This document shows, one piece after another, positions 38,001 to 48,797 of a DNA stretch of 64,000 nucleotides. Source of the stretch: Enoplolaimus lenunculus (taxonomy: Eukaryota; Nematoda; Enoplea; Enoplida; Thoracostomopsidae); NCBI GenBank assembly GCA_030248215.1, contig JASANG010002734.1, forward strand, positions 1 to 64,000, written 5' to 3'. The number at the start of each line of letters is the position of its first letter. Position 1 is the first letter of the stretch. The notes beneath the pieces are model-generated. The model had not been told where the DNA came from. It made no database searches and worked only from the letters and a program-made list of their open reading frames with translations. The position numbers and the translations under genes are program-made.

Positions 38001-41000
38001 AGTTAATTATAATCCAGTAAGTACGTATTTTGCGCGAATGCACAAGCTTAGATGTTATATCCGCTTAATATTCGGCCCCGGTAAAATTTACTATCTGGAT
38101 ATAGAGTCTTGTAAATCAATACCCGGTCACACCGTGATTAAGCCCTTATATAGTCCAGCCGGTAAAATTGAAAGCATTCCGGTTTACTGCTAATGGCAAC
38201 AAGCATCGGCAAAGAATCTGCAATTATATGCAGAGTATGTTACCATCTGTTCTGTCAGCACTGATGTATTCAAGTTGGAATCAACATAGACATCGGTTCG
38301 GCATATTTTCAAAATAAGAATCGGTCGGCATCGGTAAAAAATTTAAATATATACACATCCCTTATTTTCACACATGTTTTTTATCAAACTATTAAGAAAA
38401 ACGCAAGAGAAATCGTCCTCAGGGCGTGGCTTCGAACACCTCGGTGGACTCTGAACGTAATGCAGCTAGAGTACCTAGAGCCACTTGGAGCTGGTGTCCG
38501 CCGATGGACATTAGAACGCGGTTTAAAATGGATTCAAATTTACTCACGATGCAGTTTTTCGGGGTTTTACGTAGAATAAAAGATAACTCGATAAACCGTG
38601 AAAGAATCGAGCCCATGTCTTTCTTTTTGGATTGTAAACAGAAAGTAAGAAATTTCCGTCTTTTTAAACAAATTTGTAACATTGATTTGTTTAAATATTA
38701 GCGCTATTTAAGTTTAACATATTTGAGACACAATAATTCCGAGTTCTTAAAAACTATTAATACCTTCAATGCAATGCGATAAAACTTTTTCAAAACGACG
38801 TTCTAAACACAGTTTATTTTGTGTGTGGGTTGTGCAAGACAATGATTTCCAGTTCCAATAGTAGCACTGATATTTTCAATCTACCAGAAATTCATTTGCT
38901 TAAATTCAAGTGCAAATTTATTTGATGATTGTTCTCTATTATTGCATCATTGGTTATGGAACACTTAAACTCACGCTTTCTATGTTATAATATGTTACTG
39001 CAAGGCTAAGTTACTAACTGCATTGTCCTCACACACCAACTTTCATTCGTTCTACTCATTAATCTCATCTGAGGAACAATAACAAACAGAGAAATCCGCG
39101 TCCCAAATTTAAATCTGGCAACTCTCAAAGCAGACCATCACAGATTATAATGGTGTCTCCTAGTATACTTACAAAATAGGCATGCATGCTGAGTCAGATG
39201 CCGGCCTGCCCTTAGATTGCTATAAGGAGCACGGAATGAGATTTATTGTTATCGAGGGGCAAGAACAATTTTCCAGCATCCTATTTTTTACCGGTAAATT
39301 TTAGGTAGGGATGCAGAAGGTCCGGCTGTACATTTCGCACTTGTTCACGGTCCAGTTTAGATACCCGGCGAATATCTACAACTCACAAAATGAGACTAAT
39401 GAAAAATTTTGTGATTATAAATTTATAACATTTTTAAAAAATTTTTTAACATAAAACATTCTTCCATATCGAAAATTTTGAAAACTGCCGCAAACGAAAA
39501 CTATAGAACACTTCCCGAGGGCGCTGACAAAAAAGTTGCATTGTGATGATGTGTGCAACGAATTACACTAAAATTAACTTTTGCGTCACGGTACTTATTG
39601 CGTTCTGTACTCAATATTCATGTAATAAATTTATAATGTGGTGTCATCATGTACGCCTGTGCAATGAATTGAGTAAATATGCTTAGGGATTAGGCCTCAA
39701 TACTGGGGACTGCGTTAATTTGCCAGGAAACGGAGCCAAAATTTTAAATGGAATCTTCACTTGATTGGATGCACCTTGAAGTGCTGAATAAGGATCTGGG
39801 GTTTCGTCACGCAAAATTTTATAAAACATCTAACTTGCATTCGTTCTTTAAGTTAATACAATACGCATATTATATTAAAACATGTTTCCGATTCAACGTT
39901 TCGCTTTTAACAAAAAGTGTTGTTGTCAAACAGTTTTACACAGAAACATCCATTGGCCCGGGATGGTGCTGGTCCCGGCCCCGGTTGGCGTTCGTCCTGA
40001 TCCCATAGAAACTCCAGCACCGAGCCAAAGTCTAATCAATAATAATGACCGAACTATCGCAACTGTAATATTGACCGAAATATCGCAACTGTAATATTGA
40101 CCGAAATATCGCAACTGTAAACAAGTTAAATTCACTTACCCGAGGCATCTGAGGATGGCTCAACGTTTTGTCGATAATAATGCCCTTTACAAGCTGCGTA
40201 TCTTCTAGTCTTCCACCAACTTTTCCTTCTATTTTTATCAATTCAAAATTGACGTCACGTCTATCATTGTCCACAACCGATAGAACAGCTTCAACAGCTA
40301 TTTCGGCGAGCTTTCTTGAACACCGGTTAACACTGGAGTAAAAACATCAATAGTTTCGCAGCAAATATTGCCGATGTTTTAAATATGTCAGCAATAAATA
40401 TATGCTTCTGTCAAACATTTTTGTATTGAATAATGCTACGATCAGGGATGTGCGATCTCAGTCAAAAAAGCGAGACCGAGACTCCGAGGTTCAGCCTACC
40501 GAGACCGAAATTAGGTCACGGTCAATTAAAAATATGATTTTTCCAACAAAAACTTCGAATATTTTTGCCTGCTCAAAATTGCAGTTTAATTTATACAATA
40601 AAACTCAAATCACCGCAAACTTTATTTTTCCTTTATTTATCACTTAGGAATGGTGGCACAGACACATCGATTAATCCCACACCGATGCCTAAGCTCAACC
40701 GTAAACCTAAGTTTAAATCATCCATGCCATACCCATAATGTAATAAAATAATCACTTTGTGGGGAACTTGGGCCTTCTACTAAAACAGTCATAGTATGGA
40801 GGGAAGTTAACAATTACTCGATTTTAGGTGGTTCACATATATACATTTCGTCCTAAATACGAGCAAAAGAATGCTACGCCCTATCTTCATCTCAAACTAG
40901 CTTAAACTAGTCCTAACGCTGAACAGAAAAGTCAAAACTTTGTTATCGCTTTTTCACCTCTTTGGTCTCGATTTGCAAACCACTGAGACTCAAAAAACAA

Positions 41001-44000
41001 GTGCGAGACCAGACTGCTCCCGATACTTGCCGAGGCAAGAGGAACAGACCACCCATCCCTGATTACGATAACAAAAATTTGGCAGCGTCGAACCGGTATA
41101 TCGGTATCAGTAAATCAAGTTATTTTTCGGGATTTCGAGAGGACACCGATACTTGTAAATTTATGGAATTTCAGCTAAATGGTTGCATATCATGAGTAGC
41201 ATTCCAGTAATATAACGGTTATTATCCGGAATCGATCGGACACTAATTTTACCCGATACCAGAACCGGAGCCAGATAGCAAATTTTTTACCAGAGCAGGA
41301 AGCAAATGGTACGCGAATATAAGGTCTGAATCAGCGTATTATCAGTAATATTTGAGTTCAGCAAAAATATTTGTGAACTAAAGCAAAATTAATTTTAGAT
41401 TTTGCCGGAACAGGAACATGTATTGCATTTCTTTGCAAGAACCGGAATTTGAAATGATATATATTCATCACCGAACCGAATTACTGTTGGACTTCTTGGC
41501 AAACTTACCAAAATGGATTAAGTGAATTTTCAGCTATTTCATCATCAAGGTTTGAGAAAACACAAAAGAAACAGTTTATCAACAAAATTCAAAGTTTCCA
41601 GCGATTAGGAATAATTTGCCACAAAACCGTAAAAATTTAGGTTCCTACATCTTTGAATGCATGAACAGGAATTGAATTTTTGCAGGAATTCCAACCAGAA
41701 CAGGAATTTCGCTGAACTATAACCACCAGAGGGCAACCGGAATTATAAAATACCGGAACCGGAAAATAAAAAATAATTGTTACCGAAAAATTCATTTAAA
41801 GCGCTATTTTAACATTAAAAGGGTCGTAAAGTGGTAATATTTTAAGTCAAATTGTGGGTAAATAAATAATTGTTAAGTGTAGTTCCATGAAAAGTGGAAC
41901 CGGATTCAAAAATTACCTGAAACGGAACCATAAAGTAAAATATTAGCAAAATGGAAATAATCAATTTTTATTACCATTTGACTAAAAAGTTTGCTAACAA
42001 GCGGCATTTTTCATGATTTACCACCAAATTTCTTACGTAATTCAACATTTTACGTACGGATTAAATAATGCGCCAAATTTTATGTTACGAATCAACACCA
42101 AAGATACTAACAATTAGGTGAAAAATACTAGATTTTGTACCGAAATCTTAAAAATAACGGATTTGTTTAACAGACCCGGAATTTTGTTGCATTTTGGTAT
42201 CACAGTATATCGGTAGGTGGTACCATGGTGCGACCGGATATCCGGCTCCTATTTACTACCCGGCAAAAAACCCTCATCCGGTTCCGGTATCTGGTATAAA
42301 CCTACCTGATACCGGATTTCGGTGATGATTTCGTAAATGTCAAATTATTGCAAATTATGTTGTGAGATGTTATGTTTTCAGTGTCATTACATGTAAGTAT
42401 ACAGTATTGGATTAAAGCAGTATTTTTCGCATATGGTTAAGGCAGCGATTCGGATTTTATTATCGAAACAAACCAATAATGCTTCACACAATTATTTTCA
42501 AGTATTAGGGCACTCTCCTTATATAAACGCAATATTCCGTTTACTAAAGATAAATAAATTAACATTTACTGACACATTAACGTGCTAAAAATTGTTTATT
42601 TTAAAAAACACTATCCGGTTAACATCCGGTTCCGGTAAAAAATCCCTATCCGGATCCGGTTCCGGTATCCGGTTTTTTTGCGATCCGGTCGCACCCTACG
42701 TGGTACGTATTTTACAGTATCGGTTCAACACTCCTGAAAATAGCCAAGTAAACAGCTGACTAAATAACATTTTTCTAAAAAGCCAAAATTGCTGCTACAC
42801 AGCATTGTGCATGCATCCTTTGCCCCGAAAATAAATTAGCTGTAAAACTTAAAACCGGAACAGCTCAAAAGTTACAGCACCAGTAGGTTGTCTCGGCTAT
42901 AAACCAAGGCTTACACTTTTGAACTCAATGTAGTCATTGCTGCTTCAATTAACGTTTCTCGTGAATTGACAGGAAAGACTTCTGCAATAGACTCCAGCGT
43001 TTCCAGTGCTGTCTGACAGGCCAAATCGTAGCCATCGGCTATTTTGATTGGGTGAATTCCTCGGTCCAACAATTGTTGCGCTTGTTCAAGCATTGCGCCA
43101 GCAAGAACTGACAATTAGCAGTGCATTTTGTTACTGATCTCACTGATTATACTAGCAAGTCTACGATTTAATATATGCCGCAAACAAGAAAAAGTATGCA
43201 CGCCTGCTCGTCGACAATGAATGTTAAACTTCGTTATCCTGTTGCTAAGCGAAATCGGAAATTTTTTCTGGTATGAGTAATTTTATACAAAATTTTCAGG
43301 TTTTTACTTAAGGGGAAGACCTTTCGAAAATTTCTCATCGACAGTCTGTGAACAAATTTCAAGCGTTTATATCTGTGCATATTGCACGATAAATACACAA
43401 CGCTAGAAAAATGAACATTGCCTAACTGAAGGTCTACCGAACCAAACGCAGAAAAAATATGTCCACGACAACCCATGCATACGTGCAGTCCATGGTGCAA
43501 ATATTGTAAGGGGAGGCCCCGATTCTGTTTTGACCACCGATTGCTCGGACATATGACATTTGCGGATTCGATTCTCCAAACACACCCCATTGAAGATATG
43601 TTACGTACAGAATAAAGAAAATTGTGTTACTAGTAGTTTCTCTCTCCCTTGCACAAGAATATTCTTTTTAGCAAAAATTTAAACGACCTTTGATAACACG
43701 ATAGGTTGACCCTGCAGCCAACTTGTGGAACAGGTCTGATCAAACTACCATTCTCGCAGCAAAAAACGTTGATTTGCCACTAATAAGAGCCCAGAGTTTG
43801 GCTTGCAAAGGAGCCCGGGACATCAAAAACACTTTGTTTCAACATGGTTCTCAGTATATACGCATTAGCTTGACTTCTTCAAGTACTTTTTTGGTCTTAA
43901 ATAACAGTATAATATTGAGCAATGTTATATTTTTCAGCAAACGGGCAATGTAGAGTACCAGAGTTTTAGTCAGACGCCAATGTTTTTCACAGACTGTTAT

Positions 44001-45983
44001 CCGGTTGTACTTTAGTAAATATATACTATCGAAATAAAGGAACTTGAAAATAAAATGCGCACTTAACTAAGGATGTGCCGATTAATCGGCATAGGTAAAA
44101 ATCGGCACTTTTCGTGAGTATCGGCATCGGCACTGCAAAAAAACTGCCGATTCTTTGCTGATACTTTTTGCGCATAACAGTAAGCTAGATTGCTACCAAT
44201 TTCATTTCTGAGCACATATCAGTGTGTCAGGTCAGGAAAACTGTTATCTCTTTTGCGTTCGTGTTTGAAAAAAACTAACCGAAACAAACCGTTCTTACAA
44301 AATTGTAATCGTTTATGATGGTTAGGGTCTAAATCTTCATATAATGATGTAATGTAGTATCCTATCTGTTAATTAAGCATGGTGTACTAAAGTTGGAATC
44401 GGCACAGGGATCGGTTCGGCATCGGCAAAGTTTCAAAATAAGAATCGGCATCAGTATCGGCATCGGCAAAAATTTTGGTATCGGCACATCCCTACACCTA
44501 GCCAAAAATTTTGTAGCTTAACGTCCCACGTTTTACAGTTCGGGTTTGCTCAAATTCTGTATATTTTTCCATGCCCAACAAGGTGTTCGCAAATTTCCGG
44601 GTTTTTCCAAGTTACATACATTGCAGTTCCAGAATTCTCTAGGCATTCATTTCTATTCGGTATGTAAACGACAGTAACGCATTATTCCGTTAACTAGGGT
44701 ATTACCTACGACTCCTGTCGTGCCGTCTCCAATTTCATCGTCTTGCGATTTGGACAATTCAACCATTAATTTTGCAATTTGATTTTCCAGTACCATTGAC
44801 CCCATTATTGTAGCACCGTCGTTTGTTACAATAACATCACCGTCAGGACTTACCAACATTTTGTCCAACCCTTAAAATAATTAATCCTGATACAATCAAT
44901 CGTAATCTATCATTGGTTGCTATATAATATCGAATATTCCGTTTTACAATTGCAACGATTTCTTATTCAAATGCCATTTTACAATCAGAATACGACCGGA
45001 ATTCCGGTTCCGGTAGGCAAATATCCGGTATATATTTGTTCACCGGAATTTTGCCGTATTTCCGGTATTGAAAATTTTTTCATTAGAACATTCAAGAAAC
45101 ATTGACATACGCTCTACCCCCAGATAAATCACGAACCTACGTAATGGCACTAAATAGACTAACCTTTTGGACCCAGCGAAGTTTTAACTGTATCTGCAAC
45201 AACACAAGCGGCAACAATATGGGACTAAAATAGAACAGAAAAAATATAAAAGCCTATACAAGATTGCATCCAAGGATTTCATAACCAGTGAACCCAGCGA
45301 AGTTTTAACTGTATCTGCAACAACACAAGCGGCAACAATATGGGACTAAAATAGAACAGAAAAAATATAAAAGCCTATACAAGATTGCATCCAAGGATTT
45401 CAAAACCACCCCCGATTCCGATTATGTGTACGGTGTTAATCGGAATAGGATTTTTGAAATATGTATTCCATTTGTAACGCATAATAGTAGTCGTAGTATG
45501 TACCTATATAAGTTTAAACATAGCACAAATTCCGCTTACGCTAAATCGAAATCTTACTTTTGAAAAATATTATCTGGTAAAATATCCAGTTTACAACTCG
45601 TGAACTCGACTAAACCGGTATATATGCTTATATGTATACACTATACACCTACGTATGAGTTAGATTCTTAAATGGTTCAAAAACGAATTAGTCTTTCTTT
45701 CTTTTTTAATGCAACCCGAAAGTGTAAAGGCCACAGAAATATTTGTATCACGATTTGTTTCAGCCACAACATATTGTCCTCTTTCAGTCAATTATATTGC
45801 TCACGTTCCAGTTCGAATTACATTTCTGGTGTTTTTAATCTGATTCCACCTCGTCTCACTCCATATAAAACCACTGCACTTTACTTTTAAAGCATCCAAC
45901 CCTGTGACTCGTTTCTTTCTCTCTTGATCTTTTATAATAATAAATGGTTGACCAAAATCGTCAAATGTCAAATAACCCGCCAT
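29050..45983 (-). CDS. CCT5: T-complex protein 1 subunit epsilon (CCT5/TCP-1 epsilon), complete, 11 coding exons
   Basis: One of eight paralogous subunits of the cytosolic chaperonin TRiC/CCT, the ATP-driven double ring that folds actin, tubulin and WD40 proteins. Coding exons on the minus strand: 45983-45885, 45224-45164, 44870-44706, 43107-42915, 40332-40140, 35947-35798, 35106-34987, 32389-32204, 32032-31895, 31475-31295 and 29189-29050. All introns are GT-AG and all phases agree, giving 1,626 nt: 541 residues plus stop, equal to human CCT5. Nucleotide-binding motifs are intact: VTNDGATI (68-75), GDGTTGVVV (101-109) and GGGAAEI (417-423). Epsilon-type signatures include [34 protein letters not shown] and the C-terminal MILKIDD. 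The start ATG precedes the conserved FDDFGQPF. Introns of up to about 4.2 kb are filled with MITEs. An extra partial copy of exon 2 sits in intron 1. The extent of the UTRs was not determined. Confidence 0.96.
29575..30330. repeat. Pair of C-rich repeats in CCT5 intron 10
   Basis: 29,575-29,740 and 30,225-30,330 are two GC-rich tracts in AT-rich intron DNA that share words such as GCCCCCCGGCG and CCCCCAGGAAA. Orientation is the same. This could be two degraded copies of one element, or the two ends of a longer one. The open frames at 29,453-29,821 are inside it and are not genes. Confidence 0.45.
30625..30966. repeat. GCGGTCGC-rich repeat followed by a tRNA-like B box
   Basis: 30,625-30,860 repeats variants of GCGGTCGCAGTCGCG and AACCGC irregularly; 46,250-46,520 has related CGTAGACGGTTG words. 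At about 30,940-30,960, GGGGTTCGAATTC resembles an RNA polymerase III B box, as in a tRNA-derived SINE; no A box was placed. Confidence 0.4.
32530..32890. repeat. Dispersed repeat family E, copy 2
   Basis: Second copy of the repeat at 17,343-17,720, in CCT5 intron 7, same orientation and order of words, including CACGATTTGACCGA near the left and CCGAATCCGAA words at the right. Confidence 0.7.
33166..33871. mobile_element. TTAA-flanked MITE (piggyBac-like), copy 1
   Basis: 706 bp in CCT5 intron 7. Inverted ends GCCTTATTCACACGTGCAAG and CTTGCACGTGTGAATAGGGC lie directly between two TTAA tetramers (33,162-33,165 and 33,872-33,875). TTAA duplication is the hallmark of piggyBac-type transposition. 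Subterminal DNA holds several copies of the palindrome CTTGCAGCTGCAAG. Non-coding, so it would need a transposase in trans. Confidence 0.8.
33893..34068. repeat. Repeat G fragment and family C right end
   Basis: 33,893-33,950 is repeat G. 33,945-34,068 matches 16,710-16,830 and ends GATATCCGGTCGAACCCTG, a family C terminus. Both lie between the two TTAA elements. Confidence 0.5.
34135..34890. mobile_element. TTAA-flanked MITE (piggyBac-like), copy 2
   Basis: About 756 bp, the same family and orientation as 33,166-33,871, about 260 bp away in the same intron. The left end GCCCTATTCACACGTGCAAG follows TTAA (34,131-34,134). The right end, CTTGCACGTGTGAATTCGGC, is followed one base later by TTAA (34,892-34,895). 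It repeats the interior of copy 1 with scattered differences and has extra CTTGCAGCTGCAAG palindromes near the left end. Confidence 0.8.
35991..36380 (+). mobile_element. hAT-like MITE family A, best-preserved copy
   Basis: 390 bp in CCT5 intron 5. Ends CAGGGTGCAACCGGAATT and AATTCCGGTTGCACCCTG are perfect 18-bp inverted repeats. Both flanks are GCGTGGAT (35,983-35,990 and 36,381-36,388), a perfect 8-bp target duplication. An 8-bp duplication with a CAGGG terminus fits the hAT superfamily. Subterminal regions are runs of CCGGTTCCGG words. Non-coding. Probably the youngest insertion of the family here. Confidence 0.9.
37617..38136. mobile_element. Probable MITE with CAGGGTGCAACC end
   Basis: Left end CAGGGTGCAACCGAATTC; right end GGTCACACCGTG is a decayed counterpart. 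No target duplication was found. The interior has CCGATTCCGATTCCGG words. Lies in CCT5 intron 5. Confidence 0.5.
38200..38366. repeat. Fragment of the ATCGGCA-type MITE
   Basis: Right-hand part of the element seen whole at 44,068-44,494, ending ACACATCCCTTA. Left end absent. Confidence 0.6.
40047..40120. repeat. 26-bp tandem repeat near the CCT5 exon 5 donor
   Basis: Nearly three copies of a 26-bp unit beginning GACCGAAATATCGCAACTG, ending about 20 bp downstream (in transcript sense) of the exon 5 donor at 40,139. Confidence 0.85.
40443..41061 (+). mobile_element. GAGACC-rich hAT-like MITE
   Basis: 619 bp in CCT5 intron 4. Ends CAGGGATGTG and CACCCATCCCTG. Flanking octamers GCTACGAT and ATTACGAT agree at 6 of 8. 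Both ends are rich in GAGACC/GGTCTC words. Relatives lie at 18,222 and 21,415-21,510. Non-coding. Confidence 0.72.
41215..41960. repeat. Cluster of dispersed-repeat fragments in CCT5 intron 4
   Basis: 41,215-41,370 matches the family C-like fragment at 16,509. 41,610-41,710 matches 25,735-25,830. 41,733-41,960 begins GAGGGCAACCGGAATTAT and follows family A end words. None has a complete pair of termini. Confidence 0.5.
42224..42698 (+). mobile_element. MITE family C (GGTGCGACCGGATATCCGG ends)
   Basis: 475 bp in CCT5 intron 4, close to the exon 4 donor. Left end CATGGTGCGACCGGATATCC, right end GATCCGGTCGCACCCTA. Flanking octamers GGTGGTAC and CGTGGTAC agree at 7 of 8. Subterminal TCCGGTTCCGG words as in family A, but different AT-rich interior. 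Non-coding. Confidence 0.75.
44068..44494. mobile_element. hAT-like MITE, TAGGGATGTGCCGAT ends
   Basis: 427 bp in CCT5 intron 3. Left end TAAGGATGTGCCGATTAATC, right end ATCGGCACATCCCTA. Flanking octamers CACTTAAC and CACCTAGC agree at 6 of 8. Rich in ATCGGCATCGGCA words. Ends of the GGGATGTGCCGAT type are common among hAT-derived MITEs in animals. Confidence 0.72.
44990..45080. repeat. Family A/C end fragment in CCT5 intron 2
   Basis: ACGACCGGAATTCCGGTTCCGG followed by further TCCGGTA words about 25-70 bp on; a short remnant of the CCGGAAC-type MITEs, without a matching right terminus. Confidence 0.45.
45171..45412 (-). repeat. 121-bp tandem duplication covering most of CCT5 exon 2
   Basis: 45,171-45,291 and 45,292-45,412 are near-identical copies, offset 121 bp. 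Each holds the exon 2 acceptor (ATTTTAG) and the exon sequence for [18 protein letters not shown]. Only the gene-proximal copy (exon at 45,224-45,164) keeps the PKG end and its GTTAGT donor. The upstream copy (from 45,345) stops matching before the donor, so it probably cannot be spliced as a proper exon. The intron part in both copies is about 60 bp. Confidence 0.92.
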
Positions 45984-46892
45984 TTGACACTCAATGTAAC
46001 GTTTTTATTGTCCTATATATGTACGGATATAATAACCTTCTATAAAAAATGACAAAAATGTGCTTAATAGAGAACACTCGATTCTTGAGATGACTGTAAA
46101 AACCAGCTGAGAATGTGAATCAGGGTTTTTCAAAATCGAACAGTTCAGTTCCAGGTCTATACGTCCGTGAAATTTGTATCATCCTTAGTGTATATATGGT
46201 TTTTTTGGTTATGCGTCGTCCACAATATCTTGGGTACGCGTTGTGGAATTTTGCATCAACCGTAGACGGTTGTCGTCTGCGGACATACTCTTAGTTTCGC
46301 AACGACAGCTACGGTTGCAATTTTTTTACCGCAATCGCAGTTTCGTTTTAACTTATTAGCAACGAAAATTTTGACATAAATTTGGCTTTAATTTTTCAAT
46401 AGCAATTGTCTTTTAATATTTTAAAAATATGAAACTCGGACAACTACCGTATTTTCAAAAGGCAAACCAATTACGATGACTGTTTTCAAATCGAAACCCG
46501 TAGACGGTTGCGCTTAAAATTTCAACAAGCAATGACGCTTGTTATCAATTTCTACATCATAGCTTAGACAGCTGCCAGTTTTGCGAAACACTGCAAACGT
46601 ATTCCATAACGCTTACCTTTAATATAGTGGACGCACATTTTGCACTTGTTCAGTTCGTTTTTAAAACAAACGGCGGAACGGTGTGGATTGTATATAAAAT
46701 TTTTTATATTTTTTATGCGGAACTTGCCCCACCCCCCCCCCCGGCTAAAAAACTTTGCATTTTATGTCGCCCCGCGTTTTGAAGAGTTCGGCATACAAAA
46801 TGTCCCTCCTGAAACGTGTCGAAAGTCTACGTCTAATACAATAGGAAGTCTAGCACAAACGCTACAATGAATCTACGGCACCATGTGAAGGT
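45984..46892. other. Upstream of CCT5; no further gene seen
   Basis: AT-rich DNA that should include the CCT5 promoter; no TATA box placed with confidence. 46,250-46,520 has CGTAGACGGTTG repeat words. A short poly-C run at 46,733-46,742 sits in the open frame 46,640-46,870, which resembles nothing. Confidence 0.4.
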
Positions 46893-47002
46893 CAGGGGCG
46901 GAACGTTTTTCAGTGGTACTGCAACAGAGTACTTTTAGACTAATTTTTTACTTGGTTTAGGCTTAGGCTTAGGAATATGCTTATAATACTGTTCCGCCCC
47001 TG
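46893..47002. mobile_element. 110-bp element with CAGGGGCGGAAC ends
   Basis: Left end CAGGGGCGGAAC, right end GTTCCGCCCCTG: a perfect 12-bp inverted repeat of hAT-like type. Flanking octamers do not match, so either the ends are internal or the duplication is lost. Confidence 0.6.
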
Positions 47003-47011
47003 TTCTTTTTG

Positions 47012-47219
47012 ACTCGCGAGCGAGACGTCCGAGGTTCTATTCCCGACGTGGCCACATGTTTTGGAGAAATGTAGTGAGAAACCATGGATATTCGCAGTAC
47101 GTCGGGGCAAAGGGTCGTTCCGACCGTGCAATGGTCCCACAGAGATGGGCGCTGTAAATTGCAGGACTCGGTCGATAGATTATCAGTCTAGCGCACTATC
47201 CACTGAGCCACGCCACCTA
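47012..47219. repeat. SINE-like unit with tRNA-like segments in both directions
   Basis: Plus strand, about 47,025-47,045: GGTTCTATTCCCGACGTGGC, a B-box-like tRNA 3' half. Minus strand from 47,219: GGTGGCGTGGCTCAGTGG, a tRNA-like start with a good A box, then TAGACTGATAATCTA, which folds as an anticodon stem-loop with GAT at the anticodon position. The T arm is degenerate, so this is not an active tRNA gene by eye. Confidence 0.55.
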
Positions 47220-47397
47220 ACAATCAACTGCTGAGTTTTTCTGTTTTTATGCCTTACAAGAACCTCAACATACACATGTATCTTGGTTCTTCAATGTTTT
47301 AACCGCTTCTGTATATGAAGGCACTACATATGCATCAACATTTTACCGATGTGCAGCATTAACATGAGGTTTTGTTTTGCCTCCATGCATCCGCATG

Positions 47398-47650
47398 TCA
47401 CAGCGAGCTTGACTCGAGAGCGAGAGGTCCGAGGTTCGATTCCCGGCGTGGCCACATGTTTCGGAGAAATTTTGGGGAAAACCATGTATATTCGCAGTAC
47501 TTCGAGGAACAACGGAACGTCCCGATCGTGCAGTTCTGACACTGACACCCGTTTTTGACCAGTCCTGACCTTACAAAAATGCAGTTGGTTTGTCACATGC
47601 CAGAGAACGTACATAGGTCGCCTAACAACTAAATATGGAGATTCACATAA
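47398..47650 (+). repeat. tRNA-derived SINE copy
   Basis: Shares about 100 bp with 47,012-47,110 in the same orientation. It contains GTCCGAGGTTCGATTCCCGG, a canonical B box with T-stem, followed by GTGGCCACATGTTT and GGAGAAATTT. No clear A box upstream and no poly-A tail seen. Confidence 0.55.
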
Positions 47651-47786
47651 CACCCTCAAGTAATAAATTTTAAATTCCGCACTGGAATGTGACTAATGTC
47701 TTGTTTCAGTTTACCTTTTAAAGTGATGTCCACACTGATGGATTTCCAAAACAGCAAACCAGTTTATAGAACAGATAAGTAGCTAT

Positions 47787-48340
47787 GTAGTGTCAGTCTA
47801 TGTAGGAACCAAGGACATGAGACCTTTCTACCAAGCAGCTGGAAAAGCGGGCTAGAGCGGGGATCGAACTCTCAGCCTATGGATCCTTAAGCGATGCTGC
47901 CAGCTAGCATACATACACTGCACTGCACTATATTGCATGTGCACATAACGGACAAGCATGTCTCAGATGCTTACATGCCCTTATTTTCAACAAGGTCGTC
48001 CCTTGACCGACCATCCTATTTTCGACTGGATACCGTGTTCATAGCGCGGCAATTTGCCATTGCGCTCACGGCGTAGCCCCCATGTCAGTCTAGGTAGGAA
48101 CCGGGACTTCAGACCTTTTACTAAGCAGCTGGAAAAGCGGGCTAGACGGGGGATCGAACTCTCAGCCTAAGGATCCTTAAGCGAGCACTCTACCACTGCG
48201 CCACGTAGACCGCCTGTCCAACTGCATTTTTCGTCGACTATATTTGTCGACCGTATGCTGCCAGCTAGCATACATACAATGCACTGCACTATATTGCATG
48301 TGCACATAACGGACAAGCATGTCTCAGATGCTTACATGTA
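47787..48340 (-). repeat. Two tRNA-headed SINE copies with a shared tail
   Basis: At 48,215-48,130 the minus strand reads GTGGCGCAGTGGTAGAGTGC, a good A box, and GAGAGTTCGATCCCCC, a good B box about 50 nt on; the anticodon arm (around TTAAGGATCCTTAG) is too long for a normal tRNA. A second copy of the head lies at 47,787-47,895, more eroded. An 80-bp sequence starting ATGCTGCCAGCTAGCATACA occurs at 47,897-47,977 and again at 48,254-48,338, so head and flank were duplicated together. Confidence 0.65.
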
Positions 48341-48619
48341 GTACTGACTACAAATTGAGAACTGTAGTAATTCGAACACTTCTTGTGTGACAATTTCACA
48401 CAAGTGAGGCAGGCTGGTTCAATATTTGAAACGACACCTGTACCGTTTAGTATCTGCAACCGTTACAATAGAAATTTTTTTATTTCGGTGTATATAATAA
48501 TAACAATAATAATGGTTAGTTCCCACCAACCAGCCGGCAAGTAAAACAAGGCGTTACTACGCTTAAAGCGTTCATAAATCTAAATATTTAAGATTTTGGA
48601 TGAATTTCGAAATTCTTAT

Positions 48620-48797
48620 ATCATTTCAAAGAATTGCAACATATTTGTAACAAAAAATGTGAGATATATACGTAATTTCTAACAAATTTTGAACGTAAAA
48701 ATAACGTATTTCGGTAATTTCTATAACGGAAACGGAAACGGAAACGGACTCCGATTTTTACCAACAGAAACGGAAACGGATATCCGGTTACACACTG
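48620..48797 (-). repeat. MITE family B copy
   Basis: Right end TATCCGGTTACACACTG, with GGAAACGGAAACGGA words inside, matching 18,988-19,137 and 28,007 in reverse. The left border is unclear. 48,798-49,118 holds nothing recognisable. Confidence 0.55.

Noticed and set aside
38419-38701. Overlapping 87- and 91-codon frames on both strands in CCT5 intron 5
   Set aside because: No recognisable similarity and no splice context; both strands open at once.
43234-43590. 118-codon frame in CCT5 intron 4
   Set aside because: No recognisable family, and it lies wholly within a CCT5 intron on the same strand with no sign of being an extra exon of that protein.
46893-47002. Complete hAT-type MITE with octamer duplication
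   Set aside because: The inverted ends are perfect, but the flanking octamers do not match, so only the element itself is reported, at lower confidence.
48130-48215. Functional tRNA gene on the minus strand
   Set aside because: A and B boxes are good, but the anticodon region does not fold as a standard 7-nt loop and the unit is duplicated with non-tRNA flank, as in SINEs.
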